DNA of 64,000 nucleotides from Pseudidiomarina salinarum (GCF_000753715.1 NZ_JPER01000003.1:1-64000), one strand, 5' to 3'; positions 24,789 to 34,328 are shown, counted from the stretch's first letter. Program-made: numbers and translations. Notes: a model not told the origin generated them from the letters alone.

Positions 24789-26348
24789 ATGGCGGCACCG
24801 AGCACTAACTTTCCCTCTCTTGGCGAGGCATTTAAGTTTCTTTTCGATGTATCGGGCTTGCTAGCCCAGAAGCACGGGCAGTCGGAGAAGCTAACTGACG
24901 AGAGACTGAAAAAAAGCATTCAAACGAAATTGGCTCGACTTGCTAAAGGCGAAGGCGACCTCGATAAATCGATATCGGAGTTAATCAGCGACTTTTCTTA
25001 CTTACTGCTGGAGGCGGTTCAGAAACCCAAGGTTCTTGGGGTAAGTATCCAAACGCTCGCAGATATACATGGTGTTTATCAGAATACATTGAAGCAAGAG
25101 GGTACCTACCTATCAAAAGAAGCCACCGTAAAGTGGATGTTGGATTGTTGGTTACCGGACTTGTTTATTAAATCAGCCCAAAAATACTCGCTAATGTTCA
25201 GCTTAGATAAAGAGGGGCTGGACTACCCCACGAACAATGATTGGTGGCTTCCTCATTTTGGCGAGCGTGTCGTAACTCCTTTGGAAAGAGCTTGGCGTTG
25301 GGTGTATGAGCAGGTAAGTACCACTCAGACCCGCTTCCATAATCCGGATGGTATTGACCCTCGTGGAGCTCAGAATTCCGAGAATGCGTCAAATTGGTTT
25401 CATACTGATCAACTTCCAAGTTGGAGTGGACTTCAGAACAATTTGAATACGTCAGTTGAAATGCTTGCAGACTGCAGAAATAAAAAATACCAGCGAGAAC
25501 TGACCGCAGAACTTATTAACAGTTTTAGAGTTGTGTTGTTCTTTGCACGAATGAGTACCGATATATTTCGTCGGATCACGGACGCTTATGGCATTGGTTA
25601 CGCGAAAAAACTGACTCAACAAGTGAGAGCTCAGAATCGTCGACGCACAAAGTTCCACCAGAAAGTCAAAATTGATATTGAAGCCCGACTTGCTAATGTG
25701 GTCTTTAAGAATGAAGAGCATGTGCGTCGTGTTTGGCATGATGAAGCGAGTGCCTTCTGGAGCAACTACTCGGCGAAGCTCAAACGTGATTCGCAGGTTA
25801 TGCAAACAATGGAATGTTTTCAGACAGAAGAACGGCTATCAATTACAGACGCCAAGAAATTGCTTACCCAATTTGATCCGTTTTTCATTTCAATGGCAAT
25901 TCGGCAAAAACGATACGCTCCAGACAATTCTCAGCTGACATTTTTAAAGCTATGTGTGCTGGGAATTGAGCTTCAGAAGCGTCGTGACCTTACAGCTTCT
26001 GAGTTAGAAAACTACCAGGCTCTGGTGGTTGAAAATGGTTTTGATGATGAGCTGCGTTGGTTAGTCGAGTGGCTATTGGCGACTCGTTTCAGCAGAAGTG
26101 ATGAACACGACGCCGCATATGAACATTACAAGCGTGCATTTGAGTTATCAAAGCACCGGATCGGCAAAGAGAGTTACTTGCTGGTGAATGAATTCGCCAG
26201 CGCGTGTGCAAAAAACAATAAGTGGCGTGATTTTAAACAGCTTACCTCATGGGCAAACCATAACGCCATTCCGGTGCGTTGGCATCGCGGCTTCGATGAT
26301 TCAGAAGAGGCGATCCGAATGGCGTTTGAGATATTTAAGAGGACTTAA
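24789..26348 (+). CDS. Large hypothetical protein next to the recombinase trio
   Basis: I do not recognise this 519-residue protein. It is soluble, helical and aromatic-rich, with a basic stretch (RAQNRRRTKFHQKVKI) near residue 285 that could bind nucleic acid. Its last 100 residues look like TPR-type helices (DAAYEHYKRAFELSKH). TTG at 24777 is an alternative start; neither has a good ribosome binding site. Its end overlaps the end of the 1019-residue recombinase gene by 14 bases, tail to tail. Confidence 0.55.
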   Translation: MAAPSTNFPSLGEAFKFLFDVSGLLAQKHGQSEKLTDERLKKSIQTKLARLAKGEGDLDKSISELISDFSYLLLEAVQKPKVLGVSIQTLADIHGVYQNTLKQEGTYLSKEATVKWMLDCWLPDLFIKSAQKYSLMFSLDKEGLDYPTNNDWWLPHFGERVVTPLERAWRWVYEQVSTTQTRFHNPDGIDPRGAQNSENASNWFHTDQLPSWSGLQNNLNTSVEMLADCRNKKYQRELTAELINSFRVVLFFARMSTDIFRRITDAYGIGYAKKLTQQVRAQNRRRTKFHQKVKIDIEARLANVVFKNEEHVRRVWHDEASAFWSNYSAKLKRDSQVMQTMECFQTEERLSITDAKKLLTQFDPFFISMAIRQKRYAPDNSQLTFLKLCVLGIELQKRRDLTASELENYQALVVENGFDDELRWLVEWLLATRFSRSDEHDAAYEHYKRAFELSKHRIGKESYLLVNEFASACAKNNKWRDFKQLTSWANHNAIPVRWHRGFDDSEEAIRMAFEIFKRT

Positions 26349-29300
26349 GGAGCTTTAAATACGCCTCCTCAGCTCGGATGAAAATCATGTATTTATGTAA
26401 CGCTGAGAGCATAGCTCTGGAGCTGCCATCCTCGACACCTCTTGTTTTCAAAAATGCCGTTCTTTTCTCACTGAGAGTCGAATCACGATATGACAGATGA
26501 GCTTTACCGTAGCGCGACTCGTTAGCGTCCTTGCTTTTAATTATTTTGATGGTGGCTCCTGCTGGCAATGCTGTTCGCCAATAGTTGAGTTTTTCCGAGT
26601 CTTCGGGTTCTTTTCTCTGTTTTACGTTAATTTTGAGTAGCCAGCGATCCGGCAATACTACACCATCTAATCCTCTTGTGATTTTTCGTAGTTCGGCTCT
26701 GGAGTCTAGTCGTATATACGTCCTATTATTCGTCGTTTTCTCTAAAATAATGTTTGCCGCTTTGGCGGCTCGATTGGACGTGACACCTTGGAGTTCTTTT
26801 AATCGTTGTAAAATATCAACGGATTCCAATTTCTGAATATTTGTAGCGGGCATAGCGATTGTAAGACCACTTGATGCCTTCTCAGAGTAGAGGCGGGGCT
26901 TATTCTCTCCTGTCTGAAACCTAGGGGCATCACGATAGAAATAAGCGGCTTGGATAACCTCATTAATCCAACATATGTCCAGATTGTAAACGTCAGCGAG
27001 CTCATTGTTGGAAACTCCGTGGTCGTGCATGTGCAGGATTTTTTCAACGTACTCTGCGCTGCGTTTTGTGTTTGTGTTGAACGTTGGTACCTTGCTCTTT
27101 GTCGGACTATTTTGAGGGCGAAGGCATTTAACCCAATGCGTGCGTTCGGTTTTGAATACGTCGTCTAGTACTGCCATTAACGATTTATTATCGAGCATTC
27201 CAGTGGCACCATTTTTCTGAGTTAGCCGTCGCAATCTTCCTCCTTGGAGCGATGTTAGCTTTGTTATAAATGAAACGTCGTACTTCTCAGATCCGCTCAT
27301 TGCGGCCTCAAAACGCAACAGATCAGTCAGGTGAAAGTATGTACTGGTCGATGTTTCGGTATTTAGATGACCTGCAAACTCTGCTATCTCGGATAGAACA
27401 TCGTCATGATTAGCGCCGTTAAAGTAGCTCCGAATAGCCTCTATTTGCTCAGCTGAGTATCCAGTTAGTTGTTGAGCACGCTCACTGCTGGCACAGCAAA
27501 TTAATTGGCATGTAGTCAGCGCGTAATGGCGTAGTTGATAGGTATTAGTATGTACATTCAAGTAGTCGCTCAGCAAGCGAGTAATGTTTGCGCTGAGAGT
27601 GTCATAACTGATGAATGTGTCAGCGAGCTCATACTCTGAAAATAACAGCGCATTTGTTCTTTCCGTTGTTTCTAACTGCCGACGCCGGCAGTAATATCGC
27701 ATGAACTCTTCCTCGTCGGGCATCAGAAATAGCATAAGTGGCAGTGTGCGCTGTGCACTATATGTTTTAAGATTGAAATGCTCATTGGGTCTGATAAAAA
27801 CTAGGCCATCTCCTCTCAAGTCAATATCTGACACTTCAAGATTTATGGCTTCATCGGGGCGTAAGCCAAGACGGGCCATCAACAAAGTCATTGCGGTTAC
27901 AGTTTCGATAACATGTTGAGTACTGTGACTATAGGCGTCAGGCACGTCAATCAGCAGTTGTCTTATCTGATGGCTACTCGGAATTGCACAACGAACAAAT
28001 TTGGTACCACTTACAAAGTCAGCTAGTTGTTCAGGAATTTCGAAGCCCAAGTGATTATGCATATACAGCCAAAAATGCCTGAGGGTTGATGGGAATGTTG
28101 AATCCGCGCCAGACTCAAAAGCACGCAATTTTGTATAAAGTAATGAGCAGTCTGTTTGATCTAATCCTTCCAATCCCTCCGCTCCAATGTTTTCGGTTAA
28201 ATATAGCCAAACCTTCCCCAAACAGCTTAACGTGCGCTTGCCAGAAGCCCCGCATGTCCATTTGCCAGCTTGAAACTTCCAAATAAACCAACTGAGCATA
28301 GGCTTCGCCGCTTTGGCACTAAATTGGCTCTGGTCTCGCAGTTGTATGAGAGCATTTTCGATAAGTGCGCTTTCATCGTCGCGCCCTACGAAACGCTTAT
28401 AAATATCGGCTATTTCATAAAGCAAAGCATCCGAGGTTGTTTGCAAATCACGCTTATTTAGGATCTTCCCGTCTTTCTTAGTGACTGGCCTCGTACGTTT
28501 TGTTAGGCAATGACGTGTATTCAGAGATAGCAGGCATTCATCGAACGTCGATGCGTTATTTGCGCGGCCGGCAGCATAATGTTGAATGAATACTGGAACT
28601 CGCCCACCTTCTCGCCGGAAGAAGAGCAGTGATAGCGCGTCGGTGAGACGTTGGTTGGTGATTTTTTTAAGTTCCCGGTCGTTCAGAATCTCAGCAAGGA
28701 AGTCCTTAATTCGAGCCGTCGCATTGTCTGTTTTATAATTTTTTGTGTGGCTGTTACGTAGCAATCCAATAAGCGCAGCAGTTGTCTGGGGTGGGGGGTA
28801 GAAAACATTTGTACTGTATCGCTCATCGTCATTTTTGATATTGACGGGATGCCCAGAGGCGGAATATTTTAGACGAAAATAGCGCTCCGCTCCTGCCTGG
28901 GTTAGGACTGCCTGTGAGTCGTCAATTGCTTTCTCAATGACTGTTCTTAATAACGAATTTAAACCAGGAGCGTGGCACAAACCGCCATTTGCTGCGGCAC
29001 TGAATAGGAAGATTGCGAGACGGTCTTCTTGGGTTATGGTATCGCTGTGAGTCACATATTCAAAAATTCTCGCCTCAGCCCCTGAAATTCTGCGATACCA
29101 TTTTTCTGCGACTGGATTAATGGGGCTCCTAACCTTCTTCTTTTTATAGTAGGTTCGACCTGTCAATTTTAAATGGAGCGCATCAAACAATACTCGGGCG
29201 GTCTTTGTGTTCGTAATACGGTGAGAGCATTGCTTCCGTAGTTGTTCGAGTAAATCCTTGGGGAAGAAGTTTTCTTGTTCAAGCAAATACAGAATTTCGT

Positions 29301-29394
29301 ACACGATGGTTGCTTGCACAGAAGCCTTCGATAGCGCGGAGTTGTCAGCAAATTTTTGAATCAATTCACCGATCCGTGTGATAACAGTTGTCAT
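26335..29394 (-). CDS. gmtZ: GmtZ-like large integrase
   Basis: This 1019-residue protein has a tyrosine-recombinase catalytic domain in its middle (about residues 480-720). The first Arg is in MARLGLRPDEAINLEV, the box II Arg in TYQLRHYALTT, a conserved Gly-His in FAGHLNTETSTS, and the nucleophile is likely the Tyr of STYFHL. Long N- and C-terminal extensions have no recognised domain. Size, fold and position as third gene after a small protein and a second recombinase match the Gamma-Mobile-Trio GmtZ (VPA1269 family). The symbol rests on that resemblance and is not proven by a search. Confidence 0.6.
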   Translation of the reverse strand: MTTVITRIGELIQKFADNSALSKASVQATIVYEILYLLEQENFFPKDLLEQLRKQCSHRITNTKTARVLFDALHLKLTGRTYYKKKKVRSPINPVAEKWYRRISGAEARIFEYVTHSDTITQEDRLAIFLFSAAANGGLCHAPGLNSLLRTVIEKAIDDSQAVLTQAGAERYFRLKYSASGHPVNIKNDDERYSTNVFYPPPQTTAALIGLLRNSHTKNYKTDNATARIKDFLAEILNDRELKKITNQRLTDALSLLFFRREGGRVPVFIQHYAAGRANNASTFDECLLSLNTRHCLTKRTRPVTKKDGKILNKRDLQTTSDALLYEIADIYKRFVGRDDESALIENALIQLRDQSQFSAKAAKPMLSWFIWKFQAGKWTCGASGKRTLSCLGKVWLYLTENIGAEGLEGLDQTDCSLLYTKLRAFESGADSTFPSTLRHFWLYMHNHLGFEIPEQLADFVSGTKFVRCAIPSSHQIRQLLIDVPDAYSHSTQHVIETVTAMTLLMARLGLRPDEAINLEVSDIDLRGDGLVFIRPNEHFNLKTYSAQRTLPLMLFLMPDEEEFMRYYCRRRQLETTERTNALLFSEYELADTFISYDTLSANITRLLSDYLNVHTNTYQLRHYALTTCQLICCASSERAQQLTGYSAEQIEAIRSYFNGANHDDVLSEIAEFAGHLNTETSTSTYFHLTDLLRFEAAMSGSEKYDVSFITKLTSLQGGRLRRLTQKNGATGMLDNKSLMAVLDDVFKTERTHWVKCLRPQNSPTKSKVPTFNTNTKRSAEYVEKILHMHDHGVSNNELADVYNLDICWINEVIQAAYFYRDAPRFQTGENKPRLYSEKASSGLTIAMPATNIQKLESVDILQRLKELQGVTSNRAAKAANIILEKTTNNRTYIRLDSRAELRKITRGLDGVVLPDRWLLKINVKQRKEPEDSEKLNYWRTALPAGATIKIIKSKDANESRYGKAHLSYRDSTLSEKRTAFLKTRGVEDGSSRAMLSALHKYMIFIRAEEAYLKLLKSS

Positions 29395-29406
29395 AAATCG
29401 ACTCCT

Positions 29407-30819
29407 TTAAAAATACTCATGCATATTGGTTGGCCGAAAAAGGTTCATCTCCATAATGATGCCCTCAATCACCTTGCTGACCTCTCTTAACTGGTCAAAC
29501 TCAGTGCTTTTGCTGCGTTCGTAGATGTGCTCATGTTTGAGTTGATGACCTGAATAAATATTGATTGCATATCGGTCCACACCTCTGTCGAAAAGTAATG
29601 TCATCATGAAGTGTCTGTGCCAGTTAGAGCCATAGGTTTTATCTCGCTGATATACGTTGGTTAACGACTGAAAATCATCGAGTAAGACATCGCCACGCCA
29701 CTCTCTGAAAAGGTTTTCTTTTCCCTTAAGGGTCTTCCGTAGGGAGTCTGCAACGGATGGACTGTCAAATCGGACAAGACGCTCAAGGGACCTGAGGTAT
29801 TTGAGATACTGCTTAAGCTCTCTCAGCGCATAGTCGCAAAGTGGAATCAGTCGGTTCGACCCCAAATCTTTGTCCAAAATTTCAACGGTATTTGCGTTGA
29901 AGTCGAAGAATTCAAGGGTCCGAAAGATGTTGGCATGTGGGCGGTGTAACGTAGCTAGCTGAAGCAGATTGATGACATAATCTGTGTAGCAGTTGTGGAT
30001 CGCGGCATAATCATAGCGAAATTGCAGTGCCGACTTCAGTTTGCTGCGTAAGTAATCAAACAGTGCAATCACCGAATCACGAGTAAGCACCCGGGGTGAG
30101 CCAAATCGAAGGTCTTTAGGTACATTTGACGCGAGATAATTGCGCACATCAGTAACGTCGATGTATTGCTCCATAAATGCCACATGTCTCTCGAGTAGCG
30201 GCAGCGCATGAAACGCGATATATGAGTTTTGACTGTAAGTGTCTTTTGATTCATTCATGATGAATGACAATTCAAAAGAGCTAAGACCAAATTGATGTTT
30301 TTGGTAACCCAACACATTCGCTAGCCTGGCCGGCGTTACGTGCTCCTCGGTGTTTGGCTTAACATTGGTTAAGAAAAATTTAAACTTCTTCGTGCAGTCG
30401 TCAGCCGTAATACCTTCTTCGCGCATTTTCATAACGGGCTCTGCGAGCCACTCTGGTACAACGACATGACCATCTCGCTCAATCGATACAAGGGTTAGCG
30501 CAGATAGAGCTAGTTCCGGCGTTTGCGCTATATTCCAACTGCTATAGAACTTTGCGACCCCAAGTCCTGTACGCTCAATTCGGTGTTCATTGCTCAATAG
30601 TTTTGTGAATGAATAGCCGGTCACTAACGACAGTAATGCGAGATTGGCAAACCAGTTACTTTTACGCCTATGTTTATCGCAATACCTGACCAGCTCCAAT
30701 AGAGTTGCCATGGAGAGCCGATCTTTCGAACTGGATGCCAGTTTACTGCGTTTAATCTCGTGTAACTTACTATAACGGCTGGAATTGGGTTTCAGGCGCT
30801 TGTGCTCTGGAAGGATCAT
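29407..30819 (-). CDS. gmtY: GmtY-like tyrosine recombinase
   Basis: In this 470-residue protein the C-terminal third has tyrosine-recombinase features: an Arg in LATLHRPHANIF, then SNWHRHFMMTLLFDRG, SGHQLKHEHIY with a His and probable nucleophilic Tyr. The N-terminal two thirds are unique. It overlaps the upstream 175-residue gene by four bases (ATGA) and precedes the 1019-residue recombinase by 12 bases, so the three form a tight operon. This is the organisation of gmtX-gmtY-gmtZ, which mobilises islands carrying defence and effector cargo. Confidence 0.6.
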   Translation of the reverse strand: MILPEHKRLKPNSSRYSKLHEIKRSKLASSSKDRLSMATLLELVRYCDKHRRKSNWFANLALLSLVTGYSFTKLLSNEHRIERTGLGVAKFYSSWNIAQTPELALSALTLVSIERDGHVVVPEWLAEPVMKMREEGITADDCTKKFKFFLTNVKPNTEEHVTPARLANVLGYQKHQFGLSSFELSFIMNESKDTYSQNSYIAFHALPLLERHVAFMEQYIDVTDVRNYLASNVPKDLRFGSPRVLTRDSVIALFDYLRSKLKSALQFRYDYAAIHNCYTDYVINLLQLATLHRPHANIFRTLEFFDFNANTVEILDKDLGSNRLIPLCDYALRELKQYLKYLRSLERLVRFDSPSVADSLRKTLKGKENLFREWRGDVLLDDFQSLTNVYQRDKTYGSNWHRHFMMTLLFDRGVDRYAINIYSGHQLKHEHIYERSKSTEFDQLREVSKVIEGIIMEMNLFRPTNMHEYF

Positions 30820-31343
30820 TGGTTACCCTCCAGCGGTTGCAGGCGAGATGTAAGCAACTTTGAGAGTTGCGTATCCACTGACTTTGGGTCGATCGAAGCA
30901 AATGAATAACTGAACGCTCGCGGTGTTTCAAAACGACGAGTAAGAAAACTTGCGGAATTTACCAACGGACAGATTTTAGCCAGCTCAGCCAGGTAAGCTG
31001 GATGCTCAGCTTTGTCCGACTGGAACGCCAGAGCACCTATTGCGCATCGCCAGGCCTCATGTGTTATTTGGTAAGATTCCAGTTCTTGTTCAATAATCAC
31101 CGATATCTGTTGCTCGATGGCTCCGGCATAAAGCAAACCGTGCCACGCACTGAAAACGTGATAAAATTTATCGATTTTAATAGCTTGTGGTACAGACGTA
31201 GACCAAGTGCCGGTGCGACATGGTTTGAGCAATGAAATGTCACATTGAGGTTTTAGCCCCTGCGTAAACCTGAAAGCAGTTTTTGCGTCCCGATGTATTG
31301 CAACTCTAGCAATAGGTACACGACGAATACTTGTTTTGTCCAT
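30816..31343 (-). CDS. gmtX: GmtX-like first gene of recombinase trio
   Basis: This 175-residue protein has no recognised domain. It starts with a basic segment (SIRRVPIARVAIHRDAKTA) and is otherwise helical. Its place as small first gene, overlapping a recombinase gene by four bases, fits GmtX of Gamma-Mobile-Trio elements. That is a positional assignment. It is divergent from the Myb-repeat gene across a 283-base AT-rich gap. Confidence 0.5.
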   Translation of the reverse strand: MDKTSIRRVPIARVAIHRDAKTAFRFTQGLKPQCDISLLKPCRTGTWSTSVPQAIKIDKFYHVFSAWHGLLYAGAIEQQISVIIEQELESYQITHEAWRCAIGALAFQSDKAEHPAYLAELAKICPLVNSASFLTRRFETPRAFSYSFASIDPKSVDTQLSKLLTSRLQPLEGNQ

Positions 31344-31626
31344 TCCGATTACCCTTTCATCCTGAATTCAGGGCTAACGTATACGATTTGCTCAAAAAAA
31401 TTCTCGGAATCGATGAAATTAATTTTAAACACATGAATTTGCTGTGCTTTTATAAATGTTGTTATTGTTTTTTGTTTGTGGAGGTTGCTATTTCTGGATA
31501 AAAAGCAACCAATTTGAATGTGATATAATCAGTGTGCGAGTCATTGACGAACGAAGATAAATTATTCTCTGGTTATCTGAAGGTCTTTGTTCAAGGAAGC
31601 AAAAAGAAACGTAAAAGGAATTACAT

Positions 31627-32082
31627 ATGAGCTCAAAACACACCAACTGGACTGACGAGATGGACGCGTATCTTGTAGCCCATTACCACTCAAAGGCTGC
31701 ATCGCAAATAGCAACCGAATTACAGACATCAAAGCAAGCGGTTCTTCGGCGTGCCAGGAAACTGGACGTCAAACGAAAGACTGAGTCTGATAGTGCTGAG
31801 CGGGCTACTTACACCGCCGAAGAAGATGCTTACATTAAAGATTCTATCGAACAGCAGGGAATAGAAGCTGTGGCTGAACACCTCAACAGGTCAATAAATG
31901 CTGTTCGAAAGCGGGCGCAACGACTTGGAGTGTCTACAGCAAGTCATGTCAAAGCGCTGACCGAAGAAGAGCAGCAGTATCTCGAGCAAAACCTCGGGAT
32001 TAAGAGCTACGCGGAGATAGGTCAGGTGCTTAATCGAAATGCAGATGCAGTTCGTTGGCATGCTCGAAAGCTTCGGCGTTAG
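31627..32082 (+). CDS. Triple Myb/SANT-like repeat DNA-binding protein
   Basis: This 151-residue protein consists of three helix-turn-helix repeats of about 42 residues. They start at TNWTDEMDAYL, ATYTAEEDAYI and KALTEEEQQYL, and each ends in a recognition helix: KQAVLRRARKL, INAVRKRAQRL and ADAVRWHARKL. The first keeps the Trp typical of Myb domains. Tandem Myb-like arrays are common in eukaryotes and unusual as a whole bacterial protein. It probably binds a long DNA site, perhaps at the neighbouring recombinase operon, from which it diverges. Start at 31627 follows AAAGGAA. Confidence 0.7.
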   Translation: MSSKHTNWTDEMDAYLVAHYHSKAASQIATELQTSKQAVLRRARKLDVKRKTESDSAERATYTAEEDAYIKDSIEQQGIEAVAEHLNRSINAVRKRAQRLGVSTASHVKALTEEEQQYLEQNLGIKSYAEIGQVLNRNADAVRWHARKLRR

Positions 32083-32087
32083 GGCCG

Positions 32088-32228
32088 TTCGATCGGAGGA
32101 AGCCTGGCGGGATATCTTCGATTACATCGAGATGCTATACAACGCAAAAGCGCCGCCTTGGCTTTGATAATTAGCTACCGCCAGTAGAGTATGAGAAACG
32201 ATTTGAAAAGCGGCTATTGAGTATTTAA
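32088..32228 (+). pseudogene. IS3-family transposase (OrfB) C-terminal remnant
   Basis: The first frame reads VRSEEAWRDIFDYIEMLYNA, the characteristic end of IS3-family OrfB integrases. An extra base near 32150 shifts the frame, after which RRLGFDN, an amber stop and LPPVEYEKRFEKRLLSI follow to a TAA at 32226. All upstream parts of the IS are gone, and the remnant starts 6 bases after the Myb-repeat gene. It is a dead fossil. Confidence 0.75.
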
Positions 32229-32514
32229 TGAACTAGTGGCGATTCATTCAACCCTTACTTCTCCAATCTCGCGAGTTTTATTGTTGTGTTGTCCATTTAA
32301 GTCGTTTAATGTCAGTTTAATAACAAAAAATCAAATTCAGATGTTCAGCGTTTTCTTGAGGGAAACCCGCGCATGCTCAAATTACTTTTATTGATTCAGA
32401 ACTTCTCAAGGTAGGGAATGCTCGTTCGCTCAATAACTTAGGAGTGGTCATTATCAATTGGGCTAATTACAAGGTGTGCTCGCACAATATGCAAATTGTT
32501 AATAATACGAATCT
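32229..32514. other. AT-rich gap
   Basis: No gene, tRNA or clear repeat is seen between the IS remnant and the next reading frame. The upstream part may contain more decayed IS sequence. A GTTAATA heptamer at 32497-32503 lies shortly before the next start codon. Confidence 0.35.
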
Positions 32515-32985
32515 ATGGAAGCAACACTCAACATTAATGCAGTCGGCAACAAAGTATTTCAAGCTCTTACTCGTTTTCTAAAGCAAGACCTCGATCTGTT
32601 GGAAATTGACGCCAATGAGCGAACAATAACTCATAGAGTAGCAATTTACCTTCAGGAACTTTTCCCTGAGATGGACGTGGATTGTGAATACAATCGTGAT
32701 GACCATGACCCGAAGGAAATGTATCTTCCGGGCGGAGAGGGAGATGCTTATGATACGGATGCTCAGACGGTTTACCCTGATATAATTGTTCATAGACGAA
32801 AGACTGGTGAAAATTTGTTAGTAATGGAATTTAAAAAAACCTCATCAAGAGTTGATGATAAGAAAGATTTTATGAAATTACATGAATTCAAAACGCAATT
32901 GCGTTATCAGTACGCCATATTTGTAGAGTTTGATGTTGGCTTTTCATCAATCGGCATCTCCCGAGTTGAGTGGGTAAATGCATAA
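32515..32985 (+). CDS. Small PD-(D/E)xK nuclease-like protein
   Basis: This 156-residue protein has a compact restriction-endonuclease-type core. VYPDIIVHRR supplies the Asp, NLLVMEFKKTS supplies Glu-x-Lys, and a Gln-containing helix (KTQLRYQYAIFVEF) follows. It is single-domain, with no partner next to it. Its stop codon lies inside the left arm of an attC-like inverted repeat, so it may have arrived as a gene cassette. There is no good ribosome binding site. Nuclease function is predicted from the motif pattern. Confidence 0.55.
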   Translation: MEATLNINAVGNKVFQALTRFLKQDLDLLEIDANERTITHRVAIYLQELFPEMDVDCEYNRDDHDPKEMYLPGGEGDAYDTDAQTVYPDIIVHRRKTGENLLVMEFKKTSSRVDDKKDFMKLHEFKTQLRYQYAIFVEFDVGFSSIGISRVEWVNA

Positions 32986-33057
32986 CCAAGCGCATCACTA
33001 CGCAGCCTTCGGCTGCAGGATGCTAGCAAACTCGCACCTGTGGGTGCTGGGTTATAT
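32980..33057. repeat. attC-like imperfect inverted repeat
   Basis: GCATAAC (32980-32986) and GTTATAT (33051-33057) are partly complementary ends about 78 bases apart, with GCAGCC-ttc-GGCTGC (33003-33017) as an internal hairpin. The upstream stop codon overlaps the left box, as in integron cassettes. The inner arms match poorly and no integron integrase is nearby, so this is tentative. Confidence 0.3.
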
Positions 33058-33140
33058 GTACACGCAACGACTGTTATCGGCAGCTTGTCAGCCAGTGTGC
33101 TGTGTTAATTCATCTCTCAGGTCTGAGGGAAACGTGAATT

Positions 33141-34328
33141 ATGTCTGAAGATTTAGTCTTCTATAGCGTCTGCGGACCAGACCATCCTGAAGCAGACATC
33201 GTATTCATCCACGGCCTAAAGGGAGATCCTGAAGATACTTGGCAATCTGAAGAAACCGGTGAATTCTGGCCTAAGTGGCTTTGCGATACTATTCCTAACG
33301 CGGCGGTCCATTCCCTAGGTTATCCAGCCAGCTTGTTTGGTAAGTGGGTAAAAAAAGAGATGAACCTCTACGACCGAGCGGTTAATGTGCTCGAGGCCAT
33401 GATTGGCCGAGGAATTGGAGAAAGACCGCTGGTATTCGTTTGCCATAGTCTTGGTGGAATTCTCGCCAAGCAGGTTATCCGGACGGCATCCGATTCTGAT
33501 GACGACGACTGGAAGCGGGTTGCATCTTCGCTCAGAATGGTTGTGTTCTTGGCTACGCCTCATAAAGGCTCATCATTGGCGTCGGTTCTTGATGCTTTCG
33601 TGCCGCATTTTTCCTCAAAGCATGTTGGGCTGCTTACCGACGATTCTGGATCATTGACTGAGCTGAATCAACATTATCGGAGTTTCGCTAATGGAAATCG
33701 CGAGTTCAAAACTGTGGTTTATGTCGAAACATTCAAGACTAAGAAAGCGGCGATCGTCGTGCCGAGAGATTCTGCCGACCCAGGGGTTGAAGGAACTTAT
33801 CCTATTCCCGTCGATAAAGATCATATTAACATCAGCAAACCAAAGGACAAAGAAGACGTCGTCTATGTGAGTTTGGAGCGCCGCATTCGCAAGATACTTC
33901 CCCAAGCGACCGGCAATGGGAGCACAGGATTTCCTGCCGATGACTACGGCAAACAATTCGAAGTTGACCGACGGGATTTGTTACAAAAGCTAATTGACGC
34001 GGGGAGGCAGCACGAGTACTCAAACGCTAATCGCTATCAGAACAAGTTCGCTCGAAACTATGCGAGACTGGGTCTTTATACGGAAGAGCGCGATCGGAAC
34101 GACAGTCTGCTCTCCGAAGTTGAACAGCATTTCATGACTCACATTTATCATCCCCTAATTTGCAAGGGTGCGTCCGATGACAATGTGCAAGATGCGCTGC
34201 AAGAAAAAGTGATTAACCCGATCTGTTCTCGGCATCAGCATGTCCGCGACTTTTCTCATAAGACAGTTCTCGAGGCTTTGTACTTTTTAACTGAGCAGTG
34301 CTACATACGTTGGGACCCAGAACTATGA
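33141..34328 (+). CDS. ABC-3C effector: alpha/beta hydrolase with ABC-3C C-terminal domain
   Basis: Residues 1-250 of this 395-residue protein are a lipase-like alpha/beta hydrolase: IVFIHGLKGDPEDTW (oxyanion loop), nucleophile Ser in VCHSLGGILAK, and a catalytic His in DKDHINISKP. Residues about 275-395 form the helical C-terminal domain typical of effectors in ABC-three-component systems, ending TEQCYIRWDPEL. The gene overlaps the middle-component gene by four bases (ATGA). The likely role is membrane or ester attack when the ATPase senses invading DNA; the target is unknown. Confidence 0.75.
   Translation: MSEDLVFYSVCGPDHPEADIVFIHGLKGDPEDTWQSEETGEFWPKWLCDTIPNAAVHSLGYPASLFGKWVKKEMNLYDRAVNVLEAMIGRGIGERPLVFVCHSLGGILAKQVIRTASDSDDDDWKRVASSLRMVVFLATPHKGSSLASVLDAFVPHFSSKHVGLLTDDSGSLTELNQHYRSFANGNREFKTVVYVETFKTKKAAIVVPRDSADPGVEGTYPIPVDKDHINISKPKDKEDVVYVSLERRIRKILPQATGNGSTGFPADDYGKQFEVDRRDLLQKLIDAGRQHEYSNANRYQNKFARNYARLGLYTEERDRNDSLLSEVEQHFMTHIYHPLICKGASDDNVQDALQEKVINPICSRHQHVRDFSHKTVLEALYFLTEQCYIRWDPEL

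Noticed and set aside
26335-31343. Tn554-type transposase trio (TnpA, TnpB, TnpC)
   Set aside because: The size order 175, 470, 1019 does not match Tn554 (about 360, 630, 125), and the gene order is reversed.
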